Below, one piece after another: positions 8,698 to 17,483 of a stretch of DNA of 64,000 bases. Location of the stretch: assembly GCF_004006315.1 (NCBI RefSeq), contig NZ_CP026530.1:796501-860500 (forward strand), read 5' to 3'. Under the pieces are notes generated by a model. The model did not search any database. It was not told the DNA's origin and saw only the letters and a list, made by a program, of their open reading frames with translations. A program made the position numbers and the translations under genes. The stretch comes from Nautilia sp. PV-1. Lineage in GTDB: Bacteria; Campylobacterota; Campylobacteria; Campylobacterales; Nautiliaceae. Within the stretch, counting starts at the first letter, position 1. Each line of letters opens with the position of its first letter.

Positions 8698-9695
8698 ACT
8701 CCTTTAATTTTTTCTCCGCATTTAGGACAGGAGGCTTTACCGTATTCATTAATATTCAAAATGTTTTTTTCGACCCTGTAAATGCTTCTTACTATCAGTT
8801 CTTCTCCGCATTTCGGACAGTATGTAATAACAGGAAGAGCTACATTTCCTAAATATACGTATTTAAGCCCGGCTTTTTTGCCTATTTCATACGCTTTAGC
8901 CATTGTTGTCATAGGTGTAGGCTCTTTATCTGTAACCTTATAGTCGGGATGAAATCTGCTTATATGCCACGGGATATCCGTACTTACGCCTGCAATAAAT
9001 TCGGCTATCTGAGTCAGTTCTTCATCACTGTCATTGTCTCCCGGTACTATCAAAGTAGTTATTTCCTGCCATATTCCGGCGTCATACAGTCTTTTTATAG
9101 TATCCAGTACGTCTTCTAAATTCCCCTTTAAGACTTTTTTATAATATTCGGGTTTGAAACTTTTTAGATCCACATTGCATGCGTCAACCCAGTTTTTCAT
9201 ATCTTCAATTTCATACACGCTTTCAAAACCGTTTGTTACGAAAACGTTTTTAAGACCTTTTTCCTTTGCTAATATTCCTACGTCTCTTGCATAAGGATAA
9301 AATACGCTCGGTTCGTTATATGTGTATGCGATTGACTTTGTATTGTATTGAAGCGCAAGGCCTACCATCTGTTCAGGCGATACGTAAACGGATGTGTTTA
9401 CGTTGTCGGTATGTGCAATCTGCCAGTTCTGACAAAAAGGGCATTTAAAATTACATCCCACAGTTCCAAATGATAAAATATCGCTTCCCGGTAAAAAATG
9501 AAAAAGAGGTTTTTTTTCAACAGGATCAATATTTATACTTGAAGGATGCCCGTATACGAGGTTTTTAAGTGACCCGTTTTCATTCATATTAATACCACAT
9601 ATACCTACCTGTCCTTCTTTTAAAATACAGTGGTACCTGCATAAAAGACATTTTATTTTACCATTTTCAAGAGGTTCGTAATATTGCATGGGCAC
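8688..9695 (-). CDS. amrS: AmmeMemoRadiSam system radical SAM enzyme
   Basis: A 335-residue radical SAM protein. The 4Fe-4S motif C-x3-C-x2-C is at Cys81, Cys85 and Cys88. An N-terminal Cys cluster (Cys16, 19, 23, 33) and a C-terminal zinc-ribbon with two CPKCG knuckles (about 296-331) match the AmmeMemoRadiSam enzyme, a relative of pyruvate formate-lyase activase. Substrate unknown. First gene of the unit; SD AAAGGAG lies upstream of the ATG at 9695. Confidence 0.88.
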   Translation of the reverse strand: MPMQYYEPLENGKIKCLLCRYHCILKEGQVGICGINMNENGSLKNLVYGHPSSINIDPVEKKPLFHFLPGSDILSFGTVGCNFKCPFCQNWQIAHTDNVNTSVYVSPEQMVGLALQYNTKSIAYTYNEPSVFYPYARDVGILAKEKGLKNVFVTNGFESVYEIEDMKNWVDACNVDLKSFKPEYYKKVLKGNLEDVLDTIKRLYDAGIWQEITTLIVPGDNDSDEELTQIAEFIAGVSTDIPWHISRFHPDYKVTDKEPTPMTTMAKAYEIGKKAGLKYVYLGNVALPVITYCPKCGEELIVRSIYRVEKNILNINEYGKASCPKCGEKIKGVWK

Positions 9696-9771
9696 TCCTT
9701 TGTTTTATATATTATACCATAAAGGAGTAAAAAAGTAAATGAAATTTGGAAGGAAAGTTTAGTTTTGTTGA

Positions 9772-10758
9772 CTAAACCATCTGCCAGCTTATTTTTTTAT
9801 AAGGACAGTTTTTCCCTTTGCTGGCAAAAGCTGAAGTGTCTACCTCGAATTCACCTTTTTGAAGCTTTACGGTCTGTTTGATTTCTATATTAAAAAGTTT
9901 GGCGGGATTGTGTGAAACAAGTCTGGTAACCGTATCGGCAGGAAGAGGCAGGGAGTATGCAAGCTGGCTGAAAATATCGAGTTTGCTTATACCGAATTCC
10001 GCTTCTTCCAACGGCACGTCTTTGTAATTCGCCGCAATGTGATTTGAAGATATAAAATCAACAATTTCTTTTTCACAGGCTTCAAGCAGGGCGTCTTTAT
10101 CTTTACTGCTTCTTAAAGGAGGAAATGTTTTGTAAAGAGAATTGAAATCTTTCAGGTTTTCATCACAGAAATAAAGATTGTCGATGCATACGTCAACGTA
10201 GATGTTTTCTGGCTTGTTTTTTAAAATTTCTATAGATTCTTGTGTTGTAATGCCCTGAAATATGACTTTTGCTTTAAAATGGCGTGAGAGTTCGTAGATT
10301 TTTGCCACTTCCGCACTTTCCGAATATGAAGGTATTCCGCTTACACCGAGCGAATACGCTATTTCGCTGTCATGCATTACCCCGCTGCTCAGGGCTTTAT
10401 TGTTACAGTTTACGAATATAGGAATATTCAGAAATTCCGCATATTCGAAAACTCTTTTGAGCAGGTTCATGTCTTCATCGGAATTAATATAAATGGCGCT
10501 TGCGCCTTTATCTTTTAAAATAGATATGTCTGTCAGTCTGTTTTCATGAATTCCTTCGATTGCAACAAGAAGCTGAAAATCCGATTCGTTTGCTCTTTTC
10601 AAATTATAAGCTAAATGAAGTTTATCAAAAATCGGTTTAATGGTAGGTATCATTAATATGCTGCATACTCCTCCGTTTTCGGAAGAATGGGCAAGTCTTT
10701 GTACGCTTTCCGAGTTTTTAACATTTAAATCGATACTTTTTGGCACTTCTATAGTCAT
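9772..10758 (-). CDS. Non-catalytic dihydroorotase-like protein (PyrC')
   Basis: A 328-residue amidohydrolase-fold protein. It begins at the position of the first barrel strand; the family motif IDLHVHLRE reads IDLNVKNSE, so both metal-binding His are gone. The PPLR motif (about 212) and the later SNHIA block, where active enzymes carry a metal Asp, are recognisable. Such inactive dihydroorotases in this phylum are taken to act as a structural partner of aspartate carbamoyltransferase (PyrB); pyrB is not in this window. The N-terminal beta-sandwich strands are also missing. Confidence 0.75.
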   Translation of the reverse strand: MTIEVPKSIDLNVKNSESVQRLAHSSENGGVCSILMIPTIKPIFDKLHLAYNLKRANESDFQLLVAIEGIHENRLTDISILKDKGASAIYINSDEDMNLLKRVFEYAEFLNIPIFVNCNNKALSSGVMHDSEIAYSLGVSGIPSYSESAEVAKIYELSRHFKAKVIFQGITTQESIEILKNKPENIYVDVCIDNLYFCDENLKDFNSLYKTFPPLRSSKDKDALLEACEKEIVDFISSNHIAANYKDVPLEEAEFGISKLDIFSQLAYSLPLPADTVTRLVSHNPAKLFNIEIKQTVKLQKGEFEVDTSAFASKGKNCPYKKISWQMV

Positions 10759-10772
10759 TTCGAGCCTTTTTT

Positions 10773-10780
10773 ATTATAAT
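10773..10780. promoter_or_regulatory. Nested divergent -10 boxes
   Basis: The eight bases ATTATAAT contain TATAAT on the plus strand (10775-10780, toward the 60-residue membrane protein) and TATAAT on the minus strand (10773-10778, toward the PyrC-like gene). They lie inside an inverted repeat GCCTTTTTT/AAAAAAGGC that also supplies an AAAGG-type ribosome binding site to each side. The two promoters should exclude each other. Confidence 0.5.
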
Positions 10781-10800
10781 TTTACTAAAAAAAGGCAGTT

Positions 10801-10983
10801 ATGTTGATATTTTATATTATAAATCTGATTGTTTTATCCAGTGTTGTAGGATATTTTGCTTTTAGGCTGGGCCATAATTTTTGGATTTTTTTTATACTTT
10901 CACTTTTGCTTTCTCCTATAGTGGGAGGTCTTTTTTTGGCTGTTTACGATTATTATAAAACATTTATGAAAGGCAGATTATGA
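10801..10983 (+). CDS. Small two-helix membrane protein
   Basis: A 60-residue hydrophobic protein with two predicted transmembrane helices (about 3-21 and 28-48) and a short basic tail. No family recognised. It begins about 20 bases after a TATAAT box with an AAAGGCAG site, and its stop overlaps the start of the next membrane protein by 4 bases (ATGA), so the two probably form a unit. Confidence 0.65.
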   Translation: MLIFYIINLIVLSSVVGYFAFRLGHNFWIFFILSLLLSPIVGGLFLAVYDYYKTFMKGRL

Positions 10984-11459
10984 AACAGAGGTACATGGAG
11001 ATTTTAAAAAAGGTTTATCCTAATTTAACTCCTAGGGATGAGGCTATATTTGAAGAGATTATGAATGACGAAGGACTTGGAAAGTGCAAACCTAAATTTA
11101 ATCTTTGGGGATTTTTATTCGGCTGGTTTTATCTTCTTTACAGACACGCTTATGTGGAAGCTGTTGCGGTTTTGATTGTTTCGTTAATGATAGGGTATTT
11201 TTATCTTCCGGGTATGGTTGTAATAAACTCTCTTATAGGAGGTTTTTGTTATTACTTTTTATATCTGAATAAATTTTCTATGGACGTTGACAGGTGCGGA
11301 GGCGTTTCTTTTCCGGATATGGAGTGCCTGAAAAACAAAGCTAAAACAAATAAATGGGCGGTGGTGTTTGCTGTTGTGCTTATATTGATTTTAATTTGGC
11401 CGGTTGTTTACGCCATTGTAACGGGCCATCAGTTAAGAACGCCTCAAAATCCGTATTAA
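10980..11459 (+). CDS. DUF2628-like membrane protein
   Basis: A 159-residue protein. A short cytoplasmic N-terminus is followed by FNLWGFLFGWFYLLYRHAY, the aromatic pattern seen in DUF2628-type proteins, then transmembrane helices (about 50-95) and a last one (about 120-145). Function unknown. Cotranscribed with the small membrane protein before it. Family call rests on the aromatic motif only. Confidence 0.6.
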   Translation: MKQRYMEILKKVYPNLTPRDEAIFEEIMNDEGLGKCKPKFNLWGFLFGWFYLLYRHAYVEAVAVLIVSLMIGYFYLPGMVVINSLIGGFCYYFLYLNKFSMDVDRCGGVSFPDMECLKNKAKTNKWAVVFAVVLILILIWPVVYAIVTGHQLRTPQNPY

Positions 11460-11466
11460 TCTTTGA

Positions 11467-11472
11467 TATAAT
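11467..11472 (+). promoter_or_regulatory. purD promoter -10 box
   Basis: TTTGATATAAT, with TATAAT at 11467-11472, 20 bases before the purD ATG and directly after the preceding stop codon. An AAAAAAGG ribosome binding site follows. No -35 is apparent. Confidence 0.55.
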
Positions 11473-11492
11473 TTCGTAAAAAAGGCTTATAA

Positions 11493-12749
11493 ATGAAAAA
11501 AGTTTTGATAATAGGAAGCGGAGGTAGAGAATACAGTATCGGTTATTTTATGAAAGACGAAGCTGAACTGTTTTATGCTCCGGGAAACGGTGCGACTGAC
11601 GAATTTGCAACTAATATCGATATTAAAGATTTTGAAGAGCTTGCAAACTGGGCTAAAGAAAACAAAATAGATCTGACTATCGTAGGACCTGAAGATCCTC
11701 TGGTAAACGGAATAGTTGACGTATTTAAAAAGCAAGGTCTTACTATTTTCGGACCGAGTGCAGATGCGGCCAGACTGGAGGGAAGCAAAGTTTATATGAA
11801 AAACTTTCTGAAAAAATACAATATACCTACTGCAAAATACATCGAAACATCTGATAAAAACGAAGCGTATGAGTTTATCGACAGATGTGAAAAGCTGCCT
11901 ATCGTTGTAAAAGCTGACGGACTTTGTGCGGGTAAAGGGGTAATTATTGCCGAAAGTAAAGACGAGGCTAAAAAAACAGTTGAAGAGATGCTAAGCGGTA
12001 AAGCCTTCGGTGAAGCGGGCAAAAAAGTAATCGTTGAAGAATTTCTTGACGGATATGAGTTAAGTATGTTTGCTATCTGCGACGGAAAAGATTTTGTGCT
12101 TCTTCCTGCGGCTCAGGATCACAAAAGACTGCTTGACGGAGACAAAGGACCTAATACGGGAGGGATGGGCGCATATGCTCCGACTCCGCTTGTTGATGAC
12201 GTGCTTTATGAAAAAGTTAAAGAAAGGGTTATAAGACCGACTCTTAAAGGTATGCAAGAAGAGGGCGCTCCGTTTGAAGGTGTGCTTTTTATAGGTCTTA
12301 TGATAGTCGATAACGAACCTTATGTATTGGAATATAACGTAAGATTCGGGGATCCTGAGTGTGAGGAACTGATGGCTTTAATTGACAGCAGCGTTTATGA
12401 TATGTTTTATAACGGGGCTACGAAACAGCTTGATAAAATAAATGTAAAAATAAAAGATATGGTGGCGGTAGGCGTTGTATGTGCATCTAAAAACTACCCT
12501 TATTCAAGCAGCGAGCCGGCTGAAATAACCGTTGATGATTTAAGCGGCTGCAACGGCTATATATCTTATGCTGGAGTCAAAAAAATAGACGGTAAACTTA
12601 TGGCTACCGGCGGAAGAGTGCTTGTTTGCGTCGGATTTGGAAAAGATGTGAAAGAAGCAAGGGACGAAGCATATAAAATCGTAGATAAAGTACATTTTGA
12701 CGGTAAAAAATACAGAACCGACATTGCGTATCAGGCGATAGGCAAATAG
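11493..12749 (+). CDS. purD: Phosphoribosylamine-glycine ligase (GAR synthetase)
   Basis: A 418-residue ATP-grasp enzyme of purine synthesis joining phosphoribosylamine and glycine. Seen are the N-terminal [11 protein letters not shown], the [12 protein letters not shown] block, [10 protein letters not shown] in the ATP-grasp domain, [12 protein letters not shown], and [15 protein letters not shown]. Full length for the family. It has its own promoter. No other purine gene is adjacent; this scattered arrangement is common in Campylobacterota. Confidence 0.97.
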   Translation: MKKVLIIGSGGREYSIGYFMKDEAELFYAPGNGATDEFATNIDIKDFEELANWAKENKIDLTIVGPEDPLVNGIVDVFKKQGLTIFGPSADAARLEGSKVYMKNFLKKYNIPTAKYIETSDKNEAYEFIDRCEKLPIVVKADGLCAGKGVIIAESKDEAKKTVEEMLSGKAFGEAGKKVIVEEFLDGYELSMFAICDGKDFVLLPAAQDHKRLLDGDKGPNTGGMGAYAPTPLVDDVLYEKVKERVIRPTLKGMQEEGAPFEGVLFIGLMIVDNEPYVLEYNVRFGDPECEELMALIDSSVYDMFYNGATKQLDKINVKIKDMVAVGVVCASKNYPYSSSEPAEITVDDLSGCNGYISYAGVKKIDGKLMATGGRVLVCVGFGKDVKEARDEAYKIVDKVHFDGKKYRTDIAYQAIGK

Positions 12750-12753
12750 ATAA

Positions 12754-12785
12754 GTGGATAAGTCGTAAAGTGGATAAGTTGTGAA
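12754..12785 (+). repeat. Two-copy 16-bp tandem repeat
   Basis: GTGGATAAGTCGTAAA (12754-12769) is followed directly by GTGGATAAGTTGTGAA (12770-12785), 14 of 16 matching. It fills most of the 63-bp gap between purD and the RDD gene. No function is evident. Confidence 0.7.
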
Positions 12786-12812
12786 GGATAAAGAATTTAA
12801 ACAAGGAAACGG

Positions 12813-13259
12813 ATGGAAGAAATAATTAACAGACTTGAAAGAGAAGGCCTTAAAAAAGCTTCTCTTACTAAAAGAGCGATTGCAATGACTATTGACGATC
12901 TGCTGATATCTCTTATAATCGTTTTTGCTTTCTCTTCACAGTTTGCACATGCAAAATCTTATGAACAGGTACTTATGCTTACGAACGAGCTGTTCGGGTA
13001 TATTTTTGTTGCTTATACGTTATATCACTGGATATTTATTGCACTTTACGGTAAAACTATAGGTAAAATGATTGTTAAAATCAGGGTGGTGGATGTGCAG
13101 ACCCTTGACAATCCTTCCTGGATGAGGTCTTTTGTCAGAAGCGTAGTAAGAAATTTTGATGAAATGTTTTTTTATTTAGGTATGGCTTATGCGATAGTTG
13201 ATCCTTTAAACAGGGCCATTCACGACATAGTAGGACGATGCGTTGCTGTTGAGGATTAG
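12813..13259 (+). CDS. RDD family membrane protein
   Basis: A 148-residue protein. RAIAMTIDDLLISL near the N-terminus is the RDD-type signature, followed by transmembrane helices (about 25-45 and 60-85), the GKTIGKMIVKIRVVD motif and a third hydrophobic stretch near 118-138. RDD proteins are small integral inner-membrane proteins, some proposed as ion transporters. It overlaps lptD by 17 bases, which suggests coexpression. Confidence 0.85.
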   Translation: MEEIINRLEREGLKKASLTKRAIAMTIDDLLISLIIVFAFSSQFAHAKSYEQVLMLTNELFGYIFVAYTLYHWIFIALYGKTIGKMIVKIRVVDVQTLDNPSWMRSFVRSVVRNFDEMFFYLGMAYAIVDPLNRAIHDIVGRCVAVED

Positions 13260-15237
13260 TTTTTTATTTATTTCTGTTTTTTCTTTTTTATTTGCGGATG
13301 TGAAAATATTTGCTACGAAAGCAGTAGATTCAAACAACACCATTAAACTTAAAAATCCTATTATTATTTACAATAACTCTATAATTCAGGCCCAAAACGG
13401 TCTTATTACCGATAAACGGAAGATTATACTTACCGGTAAGGTGTATGTTTCGTATCAAAACAGATCTTCTATTTTAGCTAATTCTTTAATTGCTTACAGT
13501 TCCAGAAATATTACAATGAATGATATTTTTTTTTACGACAAATCTATGGACGGATGGATTGTAGCTAAACATTCCGTTTCAAAAAATGAAAATATTTTTT
13601 TTAAAAAAATATATTTTTCAACCTGCTGTGTAGAAAAACCCGACTGGTTTATGAAAGCTACAAGAGCTAAATATAACAGAAAAAACAAATCCTTAAAACT
13701 TTATAATCTCGTACTTGTTATAAATAAAGTTCCGGTACTGTATCTGCCTTATTTTTATGTTAATTTTGATAAAACCAGAAGAAGCGGTCTTTTAAGACCT
13801 TATATCGGATATTCTCAGAATGAGGGTATTTTGTATTCACAGCCTATATATTTCGTTACTTCTGTAAACACGGATTTAGAAGTGACGCCTACAATAAGAA
13901 CTCTCAGAGGCAAGGGAGTTTATGCGATTTTCAGATTTGTCGACTCATCACATTCAAAAGGAAGTATAAAAGCAGGAATTTTCAGAGACGATACAGATTA
14001 TTACATAGCAAACAATCTGGCTTATCAAAAACATTACGGTTATAACATTAAATATGAAAGAAACGGTGTTTTTGGAAACAGGGACGCTTTATATATGGAT
14101 TTAAAATATGCTAATGACGTAGACTATTTTTATCTTGACGCATACAATTATAAATTTAACGATACTTATCTTTCCGATAAACTTATAACATCGGAACTGA
14201 ATTATATTGTAACAAACGAAGATTATCTTCTAGGGTCTTATTTTAAGTACTTTATAGATACCACAAAGCTAAGCAATGACACTACATGGCAGATACTTCC
14301 GCAGCTTAATTTTCATAAATTTTTAAGTAAAGATTTAGGCTTATTGAATCTTTTAGATGTAAATGTCTATAACTATTACAGAAAAGTCGGTTCTAATTTT
14401 GTTTTGGCGGACTTGCTTTTCCCTGTATCATATAATATTTCGTTATTTGACGATTATCTTAAGTTTAAAATTACGGAAACTCTAAGTTCGGGTTACGGTT
14501 TTTATTATCAGACAAGCTCGTTGAAATCAAAATATACGAATCTTTCAACCCAGTTTAAACTGTATACTTCATTAACGAAAGTAAGCGGAGACTACATACA
14601 TATCTTATCTCCGTCACTGCTTGTTAATATAAAAAATTATTCTAAATCTACTATATATACCGACTTGATGAATGTTCCGGATTTGCAAAATTATGTCTCT
14701 TTTAATCTGTTTCAGATTATAGAAAACAATTTTTTCAGTCTGACTCATACGCTTAACGATACATATTATCTTGATTTGAAAAAATATTCCGATCTTGAAA
14801 ATATATTTAATCTTAAAATCGGAAATTATACATTTGATGAAAATAACCGCTACTCAATTGAAAACAGGGATGTAACTTATAATAATTTTAAAATTAGTTA
14901 TAATAATAATCCGTTTTATGGGTTTATTTCACATGTATATCAGAAAAACATATCTAAATCCATAACTTTGGGGGCGAGTTACAATACCAGCAAATATAAA
15001 AAAGTTTACACAGAGTACAGTTACGATTTAAACAATAAATACAGAAAATACTGGCTTTTAGGTGTAAAACTGAATAAAAAGTGCTGGGATTACGATTTGA
15101 GTTTTAAACAGTCACGTATTCCGATTCTTGAAGAAAACGGAATTTCGTACAGACAGGATAACATTATTACCATAAACGTTGAATTGAAACCTATAGGCGG
15201 TCTCAATCAAACTTTTGTATTTAAAGGAAACAAATGA
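13243..15237 (+). CDS. lptD: LPS-assembly protein LptD
   Basis: A 664-residue outer-membrane protein. A signal peptide (about 1-18, starting at TTG 13243 with AGGA seven bases upstream) is followed by an OstA/LptA-like beta-jellyroll (about 20-130) and a large beta-barrel rich in alternating Tyr/Asn/Lys strands. The motif VLYLPYFYVNFDKTRRSGLL and the following GYSQNEG are typical of LptD. It inserts lipopolysaccharide into the outer leaflet with LptE. Shorter than the E. coli protein (784), as usual in this phylum. It overlaps the MCE gene by 4 bases. Confidence 0.88.
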   Translation: MLLRISFLFISVFSFLFADVKIFATKAVDSNNTIKLKNPIIIYNNSIIQAQNGLITDKRKIILTGKVYVSYQNRSSILANSLIAYSSRNITMNDIFFYDKSMDGWIVAKHSVSKNENIFFKKIYFSTCCVEKPDWFMKATRAKYNRKNKSLKLYNLVLVINKVPVLYLPYFYVNFDKTRRSGLLRPYIGYSQNEGILYSQPIYFVTSVNTDLEVTPTIRTLRGKGVYAIFRFVDSSHSKGSIKAGIFRDDTDYYIANNLAYQKHYGYNIKYERNGVFGNRDALYMDLKYANDVDYFYLDAYNYKFNDTYLSDKLITSELNYIVTNEDYLLGSYFKYFIDTTKLSNDTTWQILPQLNFHKFLSKDLGLLNLLDVNVYNYYRKVGSNFVLADLLFPVSYNISLFDDYLKFKITETLSSGYGFYYQTSSLKSKYTNLSTQFKLYTSLTKVSGDYIHILSPSLLVNIKNYSKSTIYTDLMNVPDLQNYVSFNLFQIIENNFFSLTHTLNDTYYLDLKKYSDLENIFNLKIGNYTFDENNRYSIENRDVTYNNFKISYNNNPFYGFISHVYQKNISKSITLGASYNTSKYKKVYTEYSYDLNNKYRKYWLLGVKLNKKCWDYDLSFKQSRIPILEENGISYRQDNIITINVELKPIGGLNQTFVFKGNK

Positions 15238-16637
15238 GGAATGAAGTAAAGGTGGGGATTTTTATATTTTTAGGTTTGTTGTCTTTAATATTTTTAACCC
15301 TTCAGGTTAACAGTCTGCAGGATTTTAATAAAAAAGGGTATCCTTTATATGCATTGATAGGTGATGCAAGCGGATTGGCAAAAAAAGCCAAAGTTAAAAT
15401 GAGAGGTGTTGAAATAGGAACTGTTGAAGATTTACAGCTTGATAATAATATAGTAAAACTGAAACTTTTAATAAATAAAAATGTAAAAATACCTAAAGGA
15501 TCCGTAGTTACACTTGCTCAGGATAATTTTTTAGGCGGAAAATATGTGAAAATCATTCCATCTCAGAGTTATACTTATTATAAGCCCGGAGCTGTAATAA
15601 CAAAATATGTCAATACGGTTTCCATGGATGATGTAATGGCAAACATAAACGGAGCGGTAAATGATGTTAAGGTGTTAATACGAAAACTTAACAGGACTTT
15701 GGATGAAAAAACAATAAAAAATTTAAAAGAAACAATATCAAATATCAAAGATTCGTCTGTTACGCTTAAGTCGATACTAAATACGACAGATAAAAAACTG
15801 CCTGTGCTTTTAGACAATGCAAACGATTTGGTACTGGAATATAAAAAAGCTGGAGTTACTTTAAATAAAAAACTTCCCGACATAATGAATAAAACCGATA
15901 AGCTTGTTACTAAGTTTAATAAAACAGGCGATATTATTAATGCCAAACTCGGTAAACTGATGGATGAATATATAAAATTAGGCAAAAATGCCAACGGTAT
16001 TTTAAACGACAACAAAAAAGGTATAAAAGAAGCCGTTGCCAGCGCAAAAGATTTCTTTGTTAGCGGAGGAGAGAGCTTCAAAAAAATTGACAATTATTTA
16101 AGTTCGCTTTCAAAAAGCCAGATTATGGTTGATATCCAGAGTAACTATATGGCAAGAGACGATTATTTTAAAACGTCTGCTTATATAACATATCTTCCTG
16201 TTCCGACAAAATATTACATCTTAGGCGTAACAAGTTCAAAAGACTTTTCTGATCTTTCAAAAATCAATTTAAACCATCAGGAAGATAAAGTATATATAAG
16301 CGCCGAATACGGAAAAAGATTTGATGATCTGCTTCTTAGAGGAGGTATTATAGAAAATACCGGAGGTATCGGTCTGGATTATTTCTTGGATCATGATAAA
16401 ATCAAATTAAGCAGTAATATTTATGATTTCAATGCCGTTAACGATGTAAGAGGAACAAATCCTCATCTTACATTTAAAGGTACATATTTATATTTGAAAC
16501 ATATTCAGTTTATCGGCGGTGTTGATAATATACTTAATACAAATGCCAGAACGTTTTTCTTGGGAGTCGGAGTTAAATTTAAAGACAACGACTTAAAAAC
16601 AATATTAAGCGGAGGTGCTTCATCATTTCTAAAGTAG
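15234..16637 (+). CDS. MCE/MlaD family lipid transport protein
   Basis: A 467-residue protein with one N-terminal membrane anchor (about 7-26) and an MCE domain (about 36-115, with GDASGLAKKAKVKMRGVEIG). Then comes a long helical, coiled-coil-like region (about 130-290) and a C-terminal domain of mostly beta strands (about 300-460). MCE proteins form periplasmic hexamers moving phospholipids between membranes. Its ATPase and permease partners are not here. Being coupled to lptD by ATGA overlap fits an outer-membrane building role. Confidence 0.82.
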   Translation: MRNEVKVGIFIFLGLLSLIFLTLQVNSLQDFNKKGYPLYALIGDASGLAKKAKVKMRGVEIGTVEDLQLDNNIVKLKLLINKNVKIPKGSVVTLAQDNFLGGKYVKIIPSQSYTYYKPGAVITKYVNTVSMDDVMANINGAVNDVKVLIRKLNRTLDEKTIKNLKETISNIKDSSVTLKSILNTTDKKLPVLLDNANDLVLEYKKAGVTLNKKLPDIMNKTDKLVTKFNKTGDIINAKLGKLMDEYIKLGKNANGILNDNKKGIKEAVASAKDFFVSGGESFKKIDNYLSSLSKSQIMVDIQSNYMARDDYFKTSAYITYLPVPTKYYILGVTSSKDFSDLSKINLNHQEDKVYISAEYGKRFDDLLLRGGIIENTGGIGLDYFLDHDKIKLSSNIYDFNAVNDVRGTNPHLTFKGTYLYLKHIQFIGGVDNILNTNARTFFLGVGVKFKDNDLKTILSGGASSFLK

Positions 16638-16888
16638 ACGAGATTAAGTGGGCCTGTAAAGTATTAAATGTGGCGCCTTTAAGCAGTCTGGAAGACGTAA
16701 ACAGAAAATATAAAAAACTGGTAAAACAGTCCCATCCGGATATTAGCGGAAAAAATGATAAAATTGCGGATATAAACAGGGCATATGAAATACTTAAAGA
16801 CTACATAAGAAACTATAAATTTTCGTTTACGGAAGATGAGATATTAAAACAGTATCCCGGAGAGTTTTTAAAAAAGTTTAAGGTTTGA
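16625..16888 (+). CDS. Small J-domain protein with apparent ATT/ATC start
   Basis: An 87-residue protein made almost only of a J domain: helix I includes WACKVLNV, helix II NRKYKKLVKQ, the HPD tripeptide follows, then helices III-IV. J domains stimulate Hsp70/DnaK ATPase. The first ATG/GTG/TTG in frame is GTG 16670, but that would cut off helix I. A strong GGAGG (16611-16615) sits 6 and 9 bases before in-frame ATC 16622 and ATT 16625, so one of these rare codons is likely the start. The gene begins inside the end of the MCE gene. Confidence 0.75.
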   Translation: MSKVDEIKWACKVLNVAPLSSLEDVNRKYKKLVKQSHPDISGKNDKIADINRAYEILKDYIRNYKFSFTEDEILKQYPGEFLKKFKV

Positions 16889-16889
16889 T

Positions 16890-17483
16890 ATGAAGAAGTT
16901 CAAGAACAGACAGGAAGCTTTGGATAAACTGCTTTCAATATTAGATATTAATGCGGTAGATGATATGCTGATTATCAGTATCAGTGAAAGAGGAAACTTT
17001 TATGCAAGAGAAATAGCAATGAGAGGGGGGCTTCTTGAAGGTGATTTTTTGTTTATAGAAGAAATAAAATCACCTGAAAACAAAGAGACGTCTCTTGCAG
17101 CAATAAGTGAGACTAAAGATTATGTTTTAATAGATGAGCTTATAAAATCGTTTGAAATTACGGACGATTACATTTTTAGTGAAGCCGAAAGGGTGTATGA
17201 AGAAAAAATTTTGCAAAATATATATAAATTTCGCGGCGGAGAGAGTATAATTTCATTACACAATAGGAATGTTCTATTAGTAGACGAAGGAGCTAACACA
17301 GGTCTTACGCTTTTATGTGCGATTAAAAGTTGTATAGCGAAAAAAGCGGCAAGTATAAACGTGGCTTTGCCTTTAATAGCTAAAGATACTGCTAGAGTTA
17401 TAGAAAAACTTGTTGATAATACATATTTTGTTTATGAAATAGAAGATTACATTGATACAGATTTTTATTTTAAGGAGATATAA
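16890..17483 (+). CDS. Phosphoribosyltransferase-like protein
   Basis: A 197-residue protein with a type I PRTase fold pattern: an early ERGNFYAREIA, and VLLVDEGANTGLTLL near residue 131, the PRPP-binding loop in a variant form (usual VDDGIATG). The acceptor base cannot be read from the sequence. It follows the J-domain gene by one base and overlaps pnp by one base (TAATG). Function beyond the fold is unknown. Confidence 0.7.
   Translation: MKKFKNRQEALDKLLSILDINAVDDMLIISISERGNFYAREIAMRGGLLEGDFLFIEEIKSPENKETSLAAISETKDYVLIDELIKSFEITDDYIFSEAERVYEEKILQNIYKFRGGESIISLHNRNVLLVDEGANTGLTLLCAIKSCIAKKAASINVALPLIAKDTARVIEKLVDNTYFVYEIEDYIDTDFYFKEI

Noticed and set aside
7784-9695. Radical SAM enzyme, Memo protein and short peptide as a RiPP cluster
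   Set aside because: The peptide has its own promoter and terminator, no Cys and no leader/core layout; its composition fits RNA binding better. Kept only as a weak alternative.
15578-16093. Minus-strand 171-codon frame inside the MCE gene
   Set aside because: Opposite the helical Lys/Asp-rich region, which produces Phe/Ser/Leu-rich antisense frames; no ribosome binding site.
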